Origin: Streptomyces thermodiastaticus
GTDB lineage: Bacteria > Actinomycetota > Actinomycetes > Streptomycetales > Streptomycetaceae
Length of the DNA stretch: 64,000 nucleotides
Assembly (NCBI RefSeq): GCF_014656135.1
Contig: NZ_BNBV01000003.1
Location: 186,001-250,000 of the forward strand
Reading direction: 5' to 3'
The position numbers and the translations under genes are program-made. The notes under the pieces are model-generated. The model was not told the origin of the DNA, did no database searches, and saw nothing but the letters and a program-made list of their open reading frames with translations. Of this stretch, positions 1 to 8,562 are shown piece by piece (position 1 is the first letter of the stretch; each line of letters starts with the position of its first letter).

Positions 1-1156
1 CGGGATCGCCCCAGCAGGCCGCCTGCAGGGCGAACGCGGTCAGGTCGGCCACCTTGATCTCCGGAGCGGGGAACCGCGGCAGCAGGCCGTCCTCCGCCTG
101 GTCCCAGCACCGGTACACCGTGCCCGGCGCCTCGCGGCCGGCCCGTCCGGCCCGCTGCCTCGCCGACGCCCGCGAGGCCCGGACCGTGGTCAGCGCGCTC
201 AGCCCGCGCGCGTGGTCCACCCGCGGTTCCCGCGCCAGCCCCGAGTCGACCACCACCCGCACTCCGGGCACCGTCAGCGACGACTCCGCCACGGAGGTGG
301 CGAGCACCACCCGGCGGCGCCGCCCCGGCGCCAGCACGGCGTCCTGCACGGCCGCCGGAGCACGCCCGTGCACCCGGAGCACCTCCACCTCGCCGAGGTC
401 CCCCAGCTGCCCCGCGACCCGCTCGATCTCGCCCACACCGGGCAGGAAGCACAGCACGTCCCCGGTCCGCTCGGCGAGCGCGCGCCGCACCACCGACACC
501 ACGTGCGCCAGCAGCGCCGGGTCCACCCGCATGCCGTGCGGCGGCCGCACCGGGCGCGGCGGCGGCGCCCACACGACGTCCACCGGATGCGACGGCCCGT
601 GCGCCTCGACCACCGGGGCGCCGCCGAGCAGCCGCGCCCAGCCCTCCGCGTCCGTGGTCGCCGACGCGGCCACCAGACGCAGCTCGGGCCGCAGCGTCTG
701 CCGTACGTCCCACAGGAAGGCCGCCGCCGTGTCCGCGTCCAGGTGCCGCTCGTGGCACTCGTCCAGCAGCATCACGTCCACGCCCGCCAGTTCCGGGTCG
801 CGCTGCAGGCGCTGCACCAGCACGCCGGTGGTGAGGACCTCCACGCGGGTGCGCGGCCCGGTCACCCGCTCCCCGCGGACGGCGTAGCCGACGCTCGCTC
901 CGGTCTCCTCGCCCAGCAGCCACGCCATCCGGCGGGCCGCCGCCCGTGCCGCGATCCGCCGCGGCTCGGCCACCACCACCCGCCGGGCCGGGCCCGCCCC
1001 GCCCAGCAGGCCGGCCAGGGCGAGCGGCACCAGGGTGGTCTTGCCGGTACCGGGCGGCGCCACGAGGACCGCGGTCCCGTGGCCGTCGAGGGCGTCGTGC
1101 AGAGCGGGCAGGGCGTCGCGCACCGGCAGCGCGTCCAGGGCGTCGTCACGGATCAC
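1..1156 (-). CDS. hrpB: ATP-dependent RNA helicase HrpB, 3' end outside window
   Basis: DEAH-family helicase of the HrpB type, presumed to unwind RNA with ATP. The minus-strand frame shows Walker A APPGTGKTT near residue 25, the Walker B/DEAH motif LLDECHERH, the SAT-like motif ASATTDAEG, and the helicase C-terminal motif QRAGRAGR. The gene runs off the left edge, so about 385 N-terminal residues are seen and the HrpB C-terminal domain is missing. I chose the GTG at 1156, giving M-IRDDALDALPVRDALP, because it matches the usual start of the family. An in-frame GTG at 1174 is possible but has no ribosome site. The role of HrpB in actinobacteria is poorly known. Confidence 0.9.
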   Translation of the reverse strand, partial: MIRDDALDALPVRDALPALHDALDGHGTAVLVAPPGTGKTTLVPLALAGLLGGAGPARRVVVAEPRRIAARAAARRMAWLLGEETGASVGYAVRGERVTGPRTRVEVLTTGVLVQRLQRDPELAGVDVMLLDECHERHLDADTAAAFLWDVRQTLRPELRLVAASATTDAEGWARLLGGAPVVEAHGPSHPVDVVWAPPPRPVRPPHGMRVDPALLAHVVSVVRRALAERTGDVLCFLPGVGEIERVAGQLGDLGEVEVLRVHGRAPAAVQDAVLAPGRRRRVVLATSVAESSLTVPGVRVVVDSGLAREPRVDHARGLSALTTVRASRASARQRAGRAGREAPGTVYRCWDQAEDGLLPRFPAPEIKVADLTAFALQAACWGDP

Positions 1157-1229
1157 GCCCTCCAGTGTCCTCACCGCGCCGGCCGGGGCGGACGGCACCC
1201 CGCGCCGGCGCCCCCGCCCCGCGGAGCCG

Positions 1230-2195
1230 TCAGTCCCGGACGCAGACGAAGATCGCCGTCCCCGGGATCAGATGCCCGCGCAGCGGGGACCAGCCGCCCC
1301 ACTCGGAGGTGTTCCAGTCCGGCCACTCCGGCTCCACCAGGTCCACCAGGCGGAAGCCCGAGGCCACCACGTCCCGGACCCGGTCGCCGAGCGTGCGGTG
1401 GTGCTCCACGTAGACGGCGTTGCCCTCCTCGTCCTGCTCCACGTACGGCGTGCGGTCGAAGTAGGAGGCGGACACGCTCAGCCCCTCGGGGCCGGGCTCG
1501 TCGGGGAAGGCCCAGCGGACCGGGTGCGTCACCGAGAACACGAACCGCCCGCCCGACCGCAGCACCCGGTGCACCTCCCGCAGCACCAGCCGTGGGTCGG
1601 CGACGAAGGGCAGCGCCCCGTACGCGGAGCAGGCCAGGTCGAAGGAGCCGTCCGCGAAGGGCAGCGCGCCGGCGTCGGCGCACACCAGGGGGAAACAGCC
1701 GCCGATGCGCAGCGCGTGCTGCAGCTGGCGGTGCGAGAGGTCCAGGGCCACCGGGCGGGCGCCCTGCGCGGCCAGCCAGCGCGAGCACTGGGCGGCACCG
1801 GCGCCGACCTCCAGGACGTCCTTGCCTTTCAGCTCCTCCACCGGGCCGAGCAGCTCGGCCTCCACCTCGTCCAGGCCCTCGGGGCACCACACGAACCGGT
1901 CGTCGCCGAGAAACGTGCCGTGCTCGGTCTGGTACTCGTCGGCGTTGCGGTCCCACCAGCCCCGGTTGGCCCGGACGCTCTCCGTGACACCGGCCGCGCG
2001 CCGCGTGGCCTCCGGCTCGGGCGCGGCAGCGCCCGTCTCCCGCTCTTGGATGATCCGCTCCCTCGTCGTACTCTTCCGTCCAGCCCGCCGGGCGGAGCGC
2101 CGCGACGGGCGCCGACGCCCGTGCCGGACGCCGGGCGGAGACAGGGTGTGTGCCGCATATGCGGTGATCTGCCCTGGGTGTGCGGCTTCGCGCAT
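1230..2195 (-). CDS. Class I SAM-dependent methyltransferase
   Basis: Small-molecule type methyltransferase with a Rossmann core. The SAM-binding motif I is DVLEVGAGAAQCSRWL, followed by ALDLS (motif II), DAGALPFADGSFDLACSAYGALPF (motif IV) and VLRSGGRFVFSVTHP (motif VI). The substrate is unknown. The conserved part begins at VTESVRANRGWWDRNADEYQ. There is no ATG, GTG or TTG just before it in frame. The nearest upstream ATG is at 2195 and gives an atypical 70-residue basic leader that overlaps the rpsA -35 element on the other strand. A non-canonical start such as ATC near 2050, preceded by GAGGGAG, cannot be excluded. The product is secure; the start is not. Confidence 0.8.
   Translation of the reverse strand: MREAAHPGQITAYAAHTLSPPGVRHGRRRPSRRSARRAGRKSTTRERIIQERETGAAAPEPEATRRAAGVTESVRANRGWWDRNADEYQTEHGTFLGDDRFVWCPEGLDEVEAELLGPVEELKGKDVLEVGAGAAQCSRWLAAQGARPVALDLSHRQLQHALRIGGCFPLVCADAGALPFADGSFDLACSAYGALPFVADPRLVLREVHRVLRSGGRFVFSVTHPVRWAFPDEPGPEGLSVSASYFDRTPYVEQDEEGNAVYVEHHRTLGDRVRDVVASGFRLVDLVEPEWPDWNTSEWGGWSPLRGHLIPGTAIFVCVRD
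2153..2164. promoter_or_regulatory. Perfect 12-bp palindrome upstream of rpsA
   Basis: CCGCATATGCGG is a perfect palindrome lying 30 bp upstream of the rpsA -35 element and inside the putative leader of the divergent methyltransferase. It could be an operator for either direction. No regulator is identified. Confidence 0.35.
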
Positions 2196-2223
2196 TGACC
2201 ATGCCCGCCTGCCCCCGTATGCT
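2195..2223 (+). promoter_or_regulatory. rpsA promoter (TTGACC-N17-TATGCT)
   Basis: The -35 hexamer TTGACC (2195-2200) and the -10 hexamer TATGCT (2218-2223) are separated by 17 bp. This is close to the consensus of the principal Streptomyces sigma factor HrdB. It leaves an untranslated leader of about 180 nt before rpsA. Confidence 0.7.
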
Positions 2224-2412
2224 ACAAGTTGCGCTGCGGGCCTGCGCGCCTCGGACGGAGCAGGCTGCGCTCGCATCTGTTGTTGTCCCCTCGGTTGTCG
2301 AGGCGCCGCCCTTGGTGGCGCTTCCTTGGCTGTCCGGCTTCTACAGAGCGAAACGGGCTCCGGCGTAAGCAGTACCTACGACTTCAATGTCCGTACCGGA
2401 GCCCTTTCCCAC

Positions 2413-3900
2413 ATGACGAGCAGCACCGAGACCACCGCGACCACCCCTCAGGTAGCGGTCAACGACATCGGTAACGAGGAAGCCTTCCTCGCAGCGATCG
2501 ACGAGACGATCAAGTACTTCAACGACGGCGACATCGTCGACGGCGTCATCGTGAAGGTCGACCGGGACGAGGTCCTGCTCGACATCGGGTACAAGACCGA
2601 AGGTGTCATCCCGAGCCGCGAGCTCTCGATCAAGCACGACGTCGACCCGAACGAGGTCGTCGCCGTCGGTGACGAGATCGAGGCCCTTGTCCTCCAGAAG
2701 GAGGACAAGGAAGGCCGCCTGATCCTCTCGAAGAAGCGCGCCCAGTACGAGCGTGCCTGGGGCACCATCGAGAAGATCAAGGAAGAGGACGGCATCGTCA
2801 CCGGTACCGTCATCGAGGTCGTCAAGGGTGGTCTCATCCTCGACATCGGCCTCCGCGGCTTCCTCCCGGCCTCCCTGGTCGAGATGCGCCGTGTCCGCGA
2901 CCTCCAGCCGTACGTCGGCAAGGAGCTCGAGGCGAAGATCATCGAGCTGGACAAGAACCGCAACAACGTGGTCCTCTCCCGCCGTGCCTGGCTGGAGCAG
3001 ACCCAGTCCGAGGTCCGTCAGACGTTCCTCACGACCCTGCAGAAGGGTCAGGTGCGCTCCGGTGTGGTCTCCTCGATCGTCAACTTCGGTGCCTTCGTGG
3101 ACCTCGGCGGCGTCGACGGTCTGGTCCACGTCTCGGAGCTGTCCTGGAAGCACATCGACCACCCGTCCGAGGTCGTCGAGGTGGGCCAGGAGGTCACCGT
3201 CGAGGTCCTCGACGTCGACATGGACCGCGAGCGTGTCTCCCTGTCGCTGAAGGCGACCCAGGAAGACCCGTGGCAGCAGTTCGCCCGCACCCACCAGATC
3301 GGCCAGGTCGTGCCCGGCAAGGTCACCAAGCTGGTGCCGTTCGGTGCGTTCGTCCGCGTGGACGAGGGCATCGAGGGTCTGGTCCACATCTCCGAGCTGG
3401 CCGAGCGCCACGTGGAGATCCCCGAGCAGGTCGTCCAGGTCAATGACGAGATCTTCGTCAAGGTCATCGACATCGACCTCGAGCGCCGTCGCATCAGCCT
3501 CTCGCTGAAGCAGGCCAACGAGTCCTTCGGTGCCGACCCGCTGGCGGTCGAGTTCGACCCGACCCTGTACGGCATGGCCGCGTCCTACGACGACCAGGGC
3601 AACTACATCTACCCCGAGGGCTTCGACCCGGAGACCAACGACTGGCTGCCGGGCTACGAGAAGCAGCGCGAGGAGTGGGAGCGCCAGTACGCCGAGGCCC
3701 AGGCCCGGTTCGAGGCGCACCAGGCCCAGGTCATCAAGTCCCGCGAGGCGGACGCTGCTGCCGCCGCCGAGGGTGGCGACGCCGCCGCTCAGGCGTCCGG
3801 CGGCTCGTACTCCTCCGAGGGCGGCGACAACTCCGGCGCCCTGGCCTCCGACGAGGCCCTGGCCGCCCTGCGCGAGAAGCTGGCCGGCGGACAGAGCTGA
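2413..3900 (+). CDS. rpsA: 30S ribosomal protein S1
   Basis: S1 binds mRNA on the small ribosomal subunit and helps initiation on weak or structured leaders. The 495-residue product carries four S1 (OB-fold) domains at about residues 38-105, 124-188, 209-277 and 294-363. The last two carry the typical VNFGAFVDL and VPFGAFVRV strands. A long acidic, Gly/Ala/Ser-rich tail follows. Four domains instead of the six of E. coli is usual for actinobacteria. The ATG at 2413 follows a GGAG about 10 nt upstream. Codon use is strongly biased to C-ending codons, as expected for a highly expressed gene. It has its own promoter and a strong terminator. Confidence 0.97.
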   Translation: MTSSTETTATTPQVAVNDIGNEEAFLAAIDETIKYFNDGDIVDGVIVKVDRDEVLLDIGYKTEGVIPSRELSIKHDVDPNEVVAVGDEIEALVLQKEDKEGRLILSKKRAQYERAWGTIEKIKEEDGIVTGTVIEVVKGGLILDIGLRGFLPASLVEMRRVRDLQPYVGKELEAKIIELDKNRNNVVLSRRAWLEQTQSEVRQTFLTTLQKGQVRSGVVSSIVNFGAFVDLGGVDGLVHVSELSWKHIDHPSEVVEVGQEVTVEVLDVDMDRERVSLSLKATQEDPWQQFARTHQIGQVVPGKVTKLVPFGAFVRVDEGIEGLVHISELAERHVEIPEQVVQVNDEIFVKVIDIDLERRRISLSLKQANESFGADPLAVEFDPTLYGMAASYDDQGNYIYPEGFDPETNDWLPGYEKQREEWERQYAEAQARFEAHQAQVIKSREADAAAAAEGGDAAAQASGGSYSSEGGDNSGALASDEALAALREKLAGGQS

Positions 3901-3934
3901 CGCTCACCGCAGGGCCCTTCCCGGCCCGAGGCTG

Positions 3935-3976
3935 ACGGCCGTGGCCCGCACCCCGAACGGTGCGGGCCACGGCCGT
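3935..3976 (+). terminator. rpsA terminator hairpin
   Basis: A perfect 18-bp stem (3935-3952 with 3959-3976) closes on a 6-nt loop, 34 bp after the rpsA stop codon. There is no long U-tract, as is common for Streptomyces terminators. Confidence 0.8.
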
Positions 3977-4091
3977 TCCGGTACACAGGACACGGACACC
4001 TCACGAGGTCGCCGGCGTCCCGGATGCGCGCGGGAATGCCCGTTGGCCGCGCCTCGTTGTACTCGTACGAACACAAGGAGGGGCGTTCACA

Positions 4092-5033
4092 GTGCTTGAT
4101 CCGCAGGGTTTGTACGCATGGGAGCCGAAGGGCCTGTCGGTCGTCGACATGGCGCTCGCCCAGGAATCGGCCGGCCTGGTCATGCTGTACCACTTCGACG
4201 GCTACATCGACGCCGGCGAGACCGGGGGTCAGATCGTCGAGCGGCTCCTCGGTTCGCTGCCCCACCAGCTCGTGGCGCGTTTCGACCACGACCGGCTCGT
4301 GGACTACCGGGCCCGGCGTCCCCTGCTGACCTTCCGGCGCGACCGCTGGACCGACTACGAGGTGCCCGCCATCGAGGTGCGCCTGCTGCAGGACACCACC
4401 GGCGCGCCGTTCCTGCTGCTGTCCGGCCCGGAGCCCGACGTGGAGTGGGAGCGCTTCGTCGCGGGCGTGCTGCAGATCGTGGAGCGGCTCGGGGTGCGCC
4501 TGTCGGTGAACGTGCACGGCATCCCCATGGGCGTCCCGCACACCCGGCCGGTCGGCCTGACCCCGCACGGCAACCGGAGCGACCTCGTCCCCGGTCACCG
4601 CAGCCCCTTCGAGGAGGCCCAGGTGCCGGGCAGCGCCGAGGGCCTGCTGGAGTACCGCCTGATGGAGGCGGGGCACGACGTCCTGGGCGTGGCCGCGCAC
4701 GTGCCGCACTACATCGCCCGCTCGCCCTACCCGGACGCCGCCCTGACCGCCCTGGAGGCGATCACCGCCGCCACCGGCCTGGTCCTGCCGACCGTCGCCC
4801 ACGCGCTGCGCAGCGACGCCCACCGCACGCAGACGGAGATCGACCGCCAGATCCGCGAGGGAGACGAGGAACTCACCGCCCTCGTCCAGGGCCTGGAGCA
4901 CCAGTACGACGCAGCGGCCGGGGCGCAGACCCGCGGCAACATGCTCGCCGAACCCCTGGAGATCCCCTCCGCCGAGGAGCTCGGCCGCGAGTTCGAGCGG
5001 TTCCTGGCCGAGCGGGAGGGCGGCGACAACTGA
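4092..5033 (+). CDS. PAC2 family protein (proteasome assembly chaperone-like)
   Basis: A 313-residue protein of the PAC2 family. The name comes from a eukaryotic proteasome assembly chaperone, but the bacterial function is not established. The PAC2 core spans about residues 25-240, with [20 protein letters not shown] near the start, [32 protein letters not shown] and [20 protein letters not shown] charged helical tail follows. The GTG start at 4092 follows a strong AAGGAGG at 4075-4081. It is widespread in actinobacteria that have a 20S proteasome, but no proteasome gene is nearby. Confidence 0.85.
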   Translation: MLDPQGLYAWEPKGLSVVDMALAQESAGLVMLYHFDGYIDAGETGGQIVERLLGSLPHQLVARFDHDRLVDYRARRPLLTFRRDRWTDYEVPAIEVRLLQDTTGAPFLLLSGPEPDVEWERFVAGVLQIVERLGVRLSVNVHGIPMGVPHTRPVGLTPHGNRSDLVPGHRSPFEEAQVPGSAEGLLEYRLMEAGHDVLGVAAHVPHYIARSPYPDAALTALEAITAATGLVLPTVAHALRSDAHRTQTEIDRQIREGDEELTALVQGLEHQYDAAAGAQTRGNMLAEPLEIPSAEELGREFERFLAEREGGDN

Positions 5034-5066
5034 CGCCCGCCGGGGGCCGCCCGCACCTGTGGGATC

Positions 5067-5072
5067 TAAGCT
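5067..5072 (+). promoter_or_regulatory. -10 element of leaderless coaE promoter
   Basis: TAAGCT lies 7 nt before the coaE ATG, so transcription should start at or next to the start codon. No ribosome site is present. Confidence 0.6.
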
Positions 5073-5079
5073 GCCGCTC

Positions 5080-5748
5080 ATGCTGAAGGTAGGCCTGACC
5101 GGCGGTATCGGAGCCGGCAAGAGCGAGGTGTCCCGGATGCTCGTGGAGTGCGGGGCGGTCCTGATCGACGCCGACCGCGTCGCGCGCGAGGTCGTCGCCC
5201 CGGGCACGCCCGGTCTGACGGCGGTCGTGGAGGCGTTCGGCCCGGAGGTCCTCGCCCCCGACGGCTCCCTGGACCGGCCCCGGCTCGGCGCGATCGTCTT
5301 CGGCGACCCGGAGAAGCTCGCCCTGCTGAACTCGATCGTCCACCCGCTGGTCGGCGCCCGCTCCCGCGAGCTGGAACAGGCCGCAGCCGAGGACGCCGTC
5401 GTGGTCCACGACGTCCCCCTGCTGACGGAGAACGGCCTGGCCCCGCTGTACGACGTGGTCGTCGTGGTGGACGTGGCGCCCGAGACGCAGCTCGACCGTC
5501 TGGTGCGGCTGCGGGGCATGACCGAGGAGGACGCGCGCGCCCGGATGGCCGCCCAGGCCACCCGAGAGGAACGCCGGAAGATCGCGGACATCGTCATCGA
5601 CAACGACGTCCCGCTGGAGCAGCTGCGCCGGCGAGTGCGCGAGGTGTGGGAGGACCTCACGCGCCGGGCGCACGCCGCCGCCCCGGCCGCGCGGTCCCGC
5701 AAGCCGGAGGCCACCGAAGGGGCGCCCGGGCAGGAGCCCCAGGAATAG
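5080..5748 (+). CDS. coaE: Dephospho-CoA kinase
   Basis: Last step of coenzyme A synthesis: phosphorylates the 3'-OH of the ribose of dephospho-CoA with ATP, in the cytosol. The 222-residue protein has the Walker A motif GGIGAGKS (residues 8-15), then [10 protein letters not shown], the CoA-domain stretch [19 protein letters not shown], and the lid motif [11 protein letters not shown]. The ATG at 5080 is preceded by TAAGCT and 7 nt with no ribosome site, which points to a leaderless mRNA. A low-complexity C-terminal tail of about 25 residues is longer than in E. coli. Confidence 0.96.
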   Translation: MLKVGLTGGIGAGKSEVSRMLVECGAVLIDADRVAREVVAPGTPGLTAVVEAFGPEVLAPDGSLDRPRLGAIVFGDPEKLALLNSIVHPLVGARSRELEQAAAEDAVVVHDVPLLTENGLAPLYDVVVVVDVAPETQLDRLVRLRGMTEEDARARMAAQATREERRKIADIVIDNDVPLEQLRRRVREVWEDLTRRAHAAAPAARSRKPEATEGAPGQEPQE

Positions 5749-5798
5749 CTCTGCCCTGCACAGGCGTTGAAACGCCCCAGTGAGGGAAGGACTGTGTC

Positions 5799-6179
5799 GT
5801 GCCCGACTCCAGCGGTTCCACCGGAGGTACTCCGGAGACGCATGTCATAGATTTTCGCGCCGCCGAGCGTCTGCTGGCCGCGCGGGACCCGCGGGGCGCG
5901 GTGAGGCTGCTCGACTCGGTCATCGCCGCGCACCCCGAGAACACCGCCGCCCGCCTGCTGCGGGCGCGCGCCTTCTTCGCCGCGGCGCAGCTCAGACCGG
6001 CGGAACTCGAGTTCAGCATCGTGCTGGAACGGGAGCCGGACAACGCCTACGCGCACTTCGCGCTCGGCCGGACCTACGAGCGGCAGGGCCGCCCCGACCA
6101 GGCCCGGCGCCATTTCCGGCTCGCCGCGGCGCTGGACCCCAACCCCGAGTACCTGCAACGGGCCAAGTTCGACACGTAA
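5799..6179 (+). CDS. Small tetratricopeptide repeat protein
   Basis: A 126-residue cytoplasmic protein made almost wholly of three TPR-like helical pairs at about residues 19-48, 49-82 and 83-116. The ends of the repeats show the TPR pattern (VIAAHPEN, VLEREPDN, AAALDPNP). TPRs normally mediate protein contacts; the partner here is unknown. The GTG start follows GGGAAGG. It sits 50 bp after coaE on the same strand and may be co-transcribed. It ends facing the next gene. Confidence 0.82.
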   Translation: MPDSSGSTGGTPETHVIDFRAAERLLAARDPRGAVRLLDSVIAAHPENTAARLLRARAFFAAAQLRPAELEFSIVLEREPDNAYAHFALGRTYERQGRPDQARRHFRLAAALDPNPEYLQRAKFDT

Positions 6180-6256
6180 GACGCCGAGGCCCTCGCCAGA
6201 ATGCCGAGGCTCCCGCCCACCACCCGGGCGCACCGTCCGCCCCCGCCCGCCCGCCG

Positions 6257-6529
6257 CTACCGGCCCTTGTTCTCCGGCGGCTCGTACGGGGGGACGTCCC
6301 GGCCCGGCTGGAAGTGCGGGCCCTGCCGGATGTGGCGCACGACCACGGCGAAGTCCACAGCCATCAGCAGCAACAGCACCCCGCACGCCGCCGCCCAGCC
6401 CGGGTGGCCGAGCAGCACGAACACCACGAGGGCGGCGATCACCCACGCCATCCCCCACACGCTCAGCCACAGCCGTGCCCGCAGTGCACTGCGCGCGGTC
6501 CTCGGTTCGCTGCCTGTCCGCATGGCCAT
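6257..6529 (-). CDS. DUF6343-type small membrane protein
   Basis: A 90-residue protein opening with MAMRTGSEPRTARSALRARLWLS, the hallmark of a small actinobacterial family of unknown function (DUF6343). Two hydrophobic helices lie at about residues 22-43 and 47-68, followed by a short polar tail ending PPYEPPENKGR. The start at 6529 is chosen because AAGGAG lies 6 nt upstream. An in-frame ATG at 6547 lacks one. Confidence 0.72.
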   Translation of the reverse strand: MAMRTGSEPRTARSALRARLWLSVWGMAWVIAALVVFVLLGHPGWAAACGVLLLLMAVDFAVVVRHIRQGPHFQPGRDVPPYEPPENKGR

Positions 6530-6598
6530 CACCGCTCCTTCTCGCACCGTACTCGCGCAGCGAGGAAACGGGCAAAAGGGGCGACGGCCGACCGGGGT

Positions 6599-7171
6599 TC
6601 ACCGGCCGCGCGTGCGGCCCTTCGACCGGACGGACCCCTCCCGGCCTCCGGCGCCCAGGCCGGGCATGCCGGTGAGGCCGCGCAGGCGTTCCAGCTCGCG
6701 GCGGTCGCGCTTGGTGGGGCGGCCGGCGCCGCGGTCGCGCACCCCGATGGAGGCGACGGCCTCGCGGGGCGGGGGCGGCGGGGAGTTGTCGATGTAGCAC
6801 TGGGCGGCCACCGGGGCGCCCACCCGCTTGCGGATCAGCCGGGTGACGACGACGATCCGCTCCCGGCCCTCGTGCCGCAGGCGCACCTCGTCCCCGACCC
6901 GCACCGCGTGGGCGGGCTTGACCCGCTCGCCGTTCACCCGGACGTGTCCGCCGCGGCAGGCGGTGGCGCCGATGGAACGGGTCTTGACCAGCCGTACCGC
7001 CCAGATCCAGCTGTCGATCCGCACCGTCTCGCCGTTCGCCGGGGCGGCCGCCTCCGCGGCGGCCACGGCCGCGGCGATCTTGGGGTCCGCGGCGGCGGAC
7101 GGCTCGGCTCCGGCGGCCTTGCCGGCGTCCCGGTCACGGTCCATGTCGCGCTCGTCGTCCTCCACTGCCAT
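6599..7171 (-). CDS. S4 domain RNA-binding protein (Hsp15-like)
   Basis: A 190-residue protein with an S4 RNA-binding domain at about residues 55-115 (RIDSWIWAVRLVKTRSIGATACRGGHVRVNGERVKPAHAVRVGD), like Hsp15/HslR, which binds stalled 50S subunits in E. coli. The tail contains GRPTKRDRRELERLRG, as in other Hsp15-like proteins, and a basic end. The acidic and Ala-rich N-terminal extension of about 50 residues is typical of Streptomyces homologues. The ATG at 7171 is supported by TAAGGT 7 nt upstream (leaderless) and the absence of a ribosome site. A role in ribosome rescue is inferred from the family. Confidence 0.85.
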   Translation of the reverse strand: MAVEDDERDMDRDRDAGKAAGAEPSAAADPKIAAAVAAAEAAAPANGETVRIDSWIWAVRLVKTRSIGATACRGGHVRVNGERVKPAHAVRVGDEVRLRHEGRERIVVVTRLIRKRVGAPVAAQCYIDNSPPPPPREAVASIGVRDRGAGRPTKRDRRELERLRGLTGMPGLGAGGREGSVRSKGRTRGR

Positions 7172-7178
7172 GGCTATG

Positions 7179-7184
7179 ACCTTA
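7179..7184 (-). promoter_or_regulatory. -10 element of leaderless S4-protein promoter
   Basis: Read on the minus strand, TAAGGT is 7 nt before the ATG at 7171. Confidence 0.6.
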
Positions 7185-7281
7185 GTCTCTCCGCGGCGCC
7201 GCACCGGACGGCCGGCCGCGTGCGGGCCGCGCGCGGCCGCGGGCGAGGGCACCGTCGCCGCGTTCCCGCACCGCGGGACCG

Positions 7282-7287
7282 TACGGT
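7282..7287 (+). promoter_or_regulatory. -10 element of leaderless glycosylase promoter
   Basis: TACGGT is 6 nt before the ATG at 7294. The GGAGG between them is too close to act as a normal ribosome site. Confidence 0.55.
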
Positions 7288-7293
7288 GGAGGC

Positions 7294-8016
7294 ATGGACT
7301 CCAGCGGCCTGGCGGCCCTCGACCGGCGGATCACGCAGTGCCGGGCCTGCCCGCGGCTCGTGGCCTGGCGCGAGGAGGTGGCCAGGACCAGACGTGCGGC
7401 CTTCGCCGACCAGCCGTACTGGGGGCGCCCGGTGCCGGGGTTCGGGCCGCCGGACGCCCGTCTGCTGATCGTGGGGCTCGCCCCGGCCGCGCACGGCGGC
7501 AACCGCACCGGCCGCATGTTCACCGGGGACCGCTCCGGCGACGTGCTGTACCAGGCGCTGTACGACATCGGGCTGGCCTCGCAGCCGGCCTCCGTGCACC
7601 GGGACGACGGCCTGCACCTGTACGGCGTGCGGGTCACCGCACCGGTGCACTGCGCCCCGCCCGCCAACAAGCCGGCGCCCCGCGAGCGCGACACCTGCCG
7701 GCCCTGGCTGGTGCAGGAGCTGCGGCTGCTGCGGCCCGGGCTGCGGGCCGCGGTGGTGCTCGGTGCCTTCGGCTGGCAGGCCGCGCTGCCCGCGTTCGCC
7801 GAGGCCGGCTGGACGGTGCCCCGGCCCCGCCCCGCCTTCGCGCACGGCGCCCATGTGCGACTGGACGGCCTCGACCTCTTCGGCTGCTTCCACGTCAGCC
7901 AGCGCAACACCTTCACCGGCCGGCTCACTCCCGCGATGCTCCGGGACGTCCTGCGCACGGCGGCCCGGACGGCGGGACTGCCCGTGGTGGACTCCCCGAG
8001 CGGCCAGGGGGAGTGA
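7294..8016 (+). CDS. Uracil-DNA glycosylase, family 5 (UdgB-like)
   Basis: Base-excision repair enzyme that removes uracil, and in this family hypoxanthine, from DNA. The 240-residue protein shows motif 1 GLAPAAHGGNRTGRMFTGD, which lacks the catalytic polar residue of family 1, as is usual for family 5. Motif 3 is HVSQRNTFTGRL. Cysteine pairs CRACPRL near the N-terminus and DTCRPWL fit the iron-sulfur cluster of families 4 and 5. The common HPSxxN motif is HVSQRN here (Pro to Val). The start follows a leaderless -10 element. It is convergent with an uncharacterised gene pair downstream. Confidence 0.9.
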   Translation: MDSSGLAALDRRITQCRACPRLVAWREEVARTRRAAFADQPYWGRPVPGFGPPDARLLIVGLAPAAHGGNRTGRMFTGDRSGDVLYQALYDIGLASQPASVHRDDGLHLYGVRVTAPVHCAPPANKPAPRERDTCRPWLVQELRLLRPGLRAAVVLGAFGWQAALPAFAEAGWTVPRPRPAFAHGAHVRLDGLDLFGCFHVSQRNTFTGRLTPAMLRDVLRTAARTAGLPVVDSPSGQGE

Positions 8017-8217
8017 GACCGCGCTGCGCGGGCACGCGCACGTCCCGTGCCCCTGGCCGGGGGGTGCCCGCCGGCCGGCCGCTCCGGTGGTGTGAGCCGG
8101 GCCGCGTCACCGGCGGTGAACGCGTGTCGACCGGGTCCCGGCACCGGCACAGGAGGGGGCCGTCGCCCGTGCCGGACGGTTGACGGCTTGCGGCACGGGG
8201 CCGGATGGAGACGCAGG

Positions 8218-8562
8218 GTGGACGGGCGGACGGTGGTCGAACGGTTCCCCGCGGGCGGCCCGCGCGGGTCGTGGCAGGCACAGGAGTTCGCGCGTGCGCG
8301 GCGTCAGGAGGGGCTGCCCGCCGAGGTCGTGACGGACCTGGCGACGGACACGTTCCTGGTGTTCGTGCGCAGCGGAGACAACGGCGCCGGCCCCGCCGTC
8401 CGACGGGGCGGCCGGGCGCCGGTGCGGCCCTCGCGCACCCGGCGGCCGCACAGACCGTCCGGGGCGCGGAGGGGGAGAGGGCGCGGGACACGTGGCCCCG
8501 GCCCTTGGGCGAGCGAGGCCTGTGCAGGGGCCCCGCCGGGTGGTGCAGACGCTAGACGCTGA
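8218..8562 (+). CDS. Small protein of unknown function, possibly 3'-degenerate
   Basis: A 114-residue reading frame. The first 50 residues (VERFPAGGPRGSWQAQEF, then PAEVVTDLATDTFLVFVR) look like a real, ordered protein and resemble a small uncharacterised Streptomyces family. After SGDNG the sequence becomes Arg/Gly/Pro-rich and resembles GC-rich non-coding DNA. The ancestral stop may therefore have been lost. The GTG at 8218 has GGAG 8 nt upstream. The end overlaps the convergent next gene by 11 bp. No function is proposed. Confidence 0.45.
   Translation: MDGRTVVERFPAGGPRGSWQAQEFARARRQEGLPAEVVTDLATDTFLVFVRSGDNGAGPAVRRGGRAPVRPSRTRRPHRPSGARRGRGRGTRGPGPWASEACAGAPPGGADARR

Noticed and set aside
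212..1987. Plus-strand frame over hrpB and the methyltransferase
   Set aside because: Arg/Pro/His-rich shadow of two genuine minus-strand genes.
2180..2368. Small plus-strand frame in the rpsA leader as a possible leader peptide
   Set aside because: It begins upstream of the likely transcription start at about 2230, so it could not be translated from that promoter.
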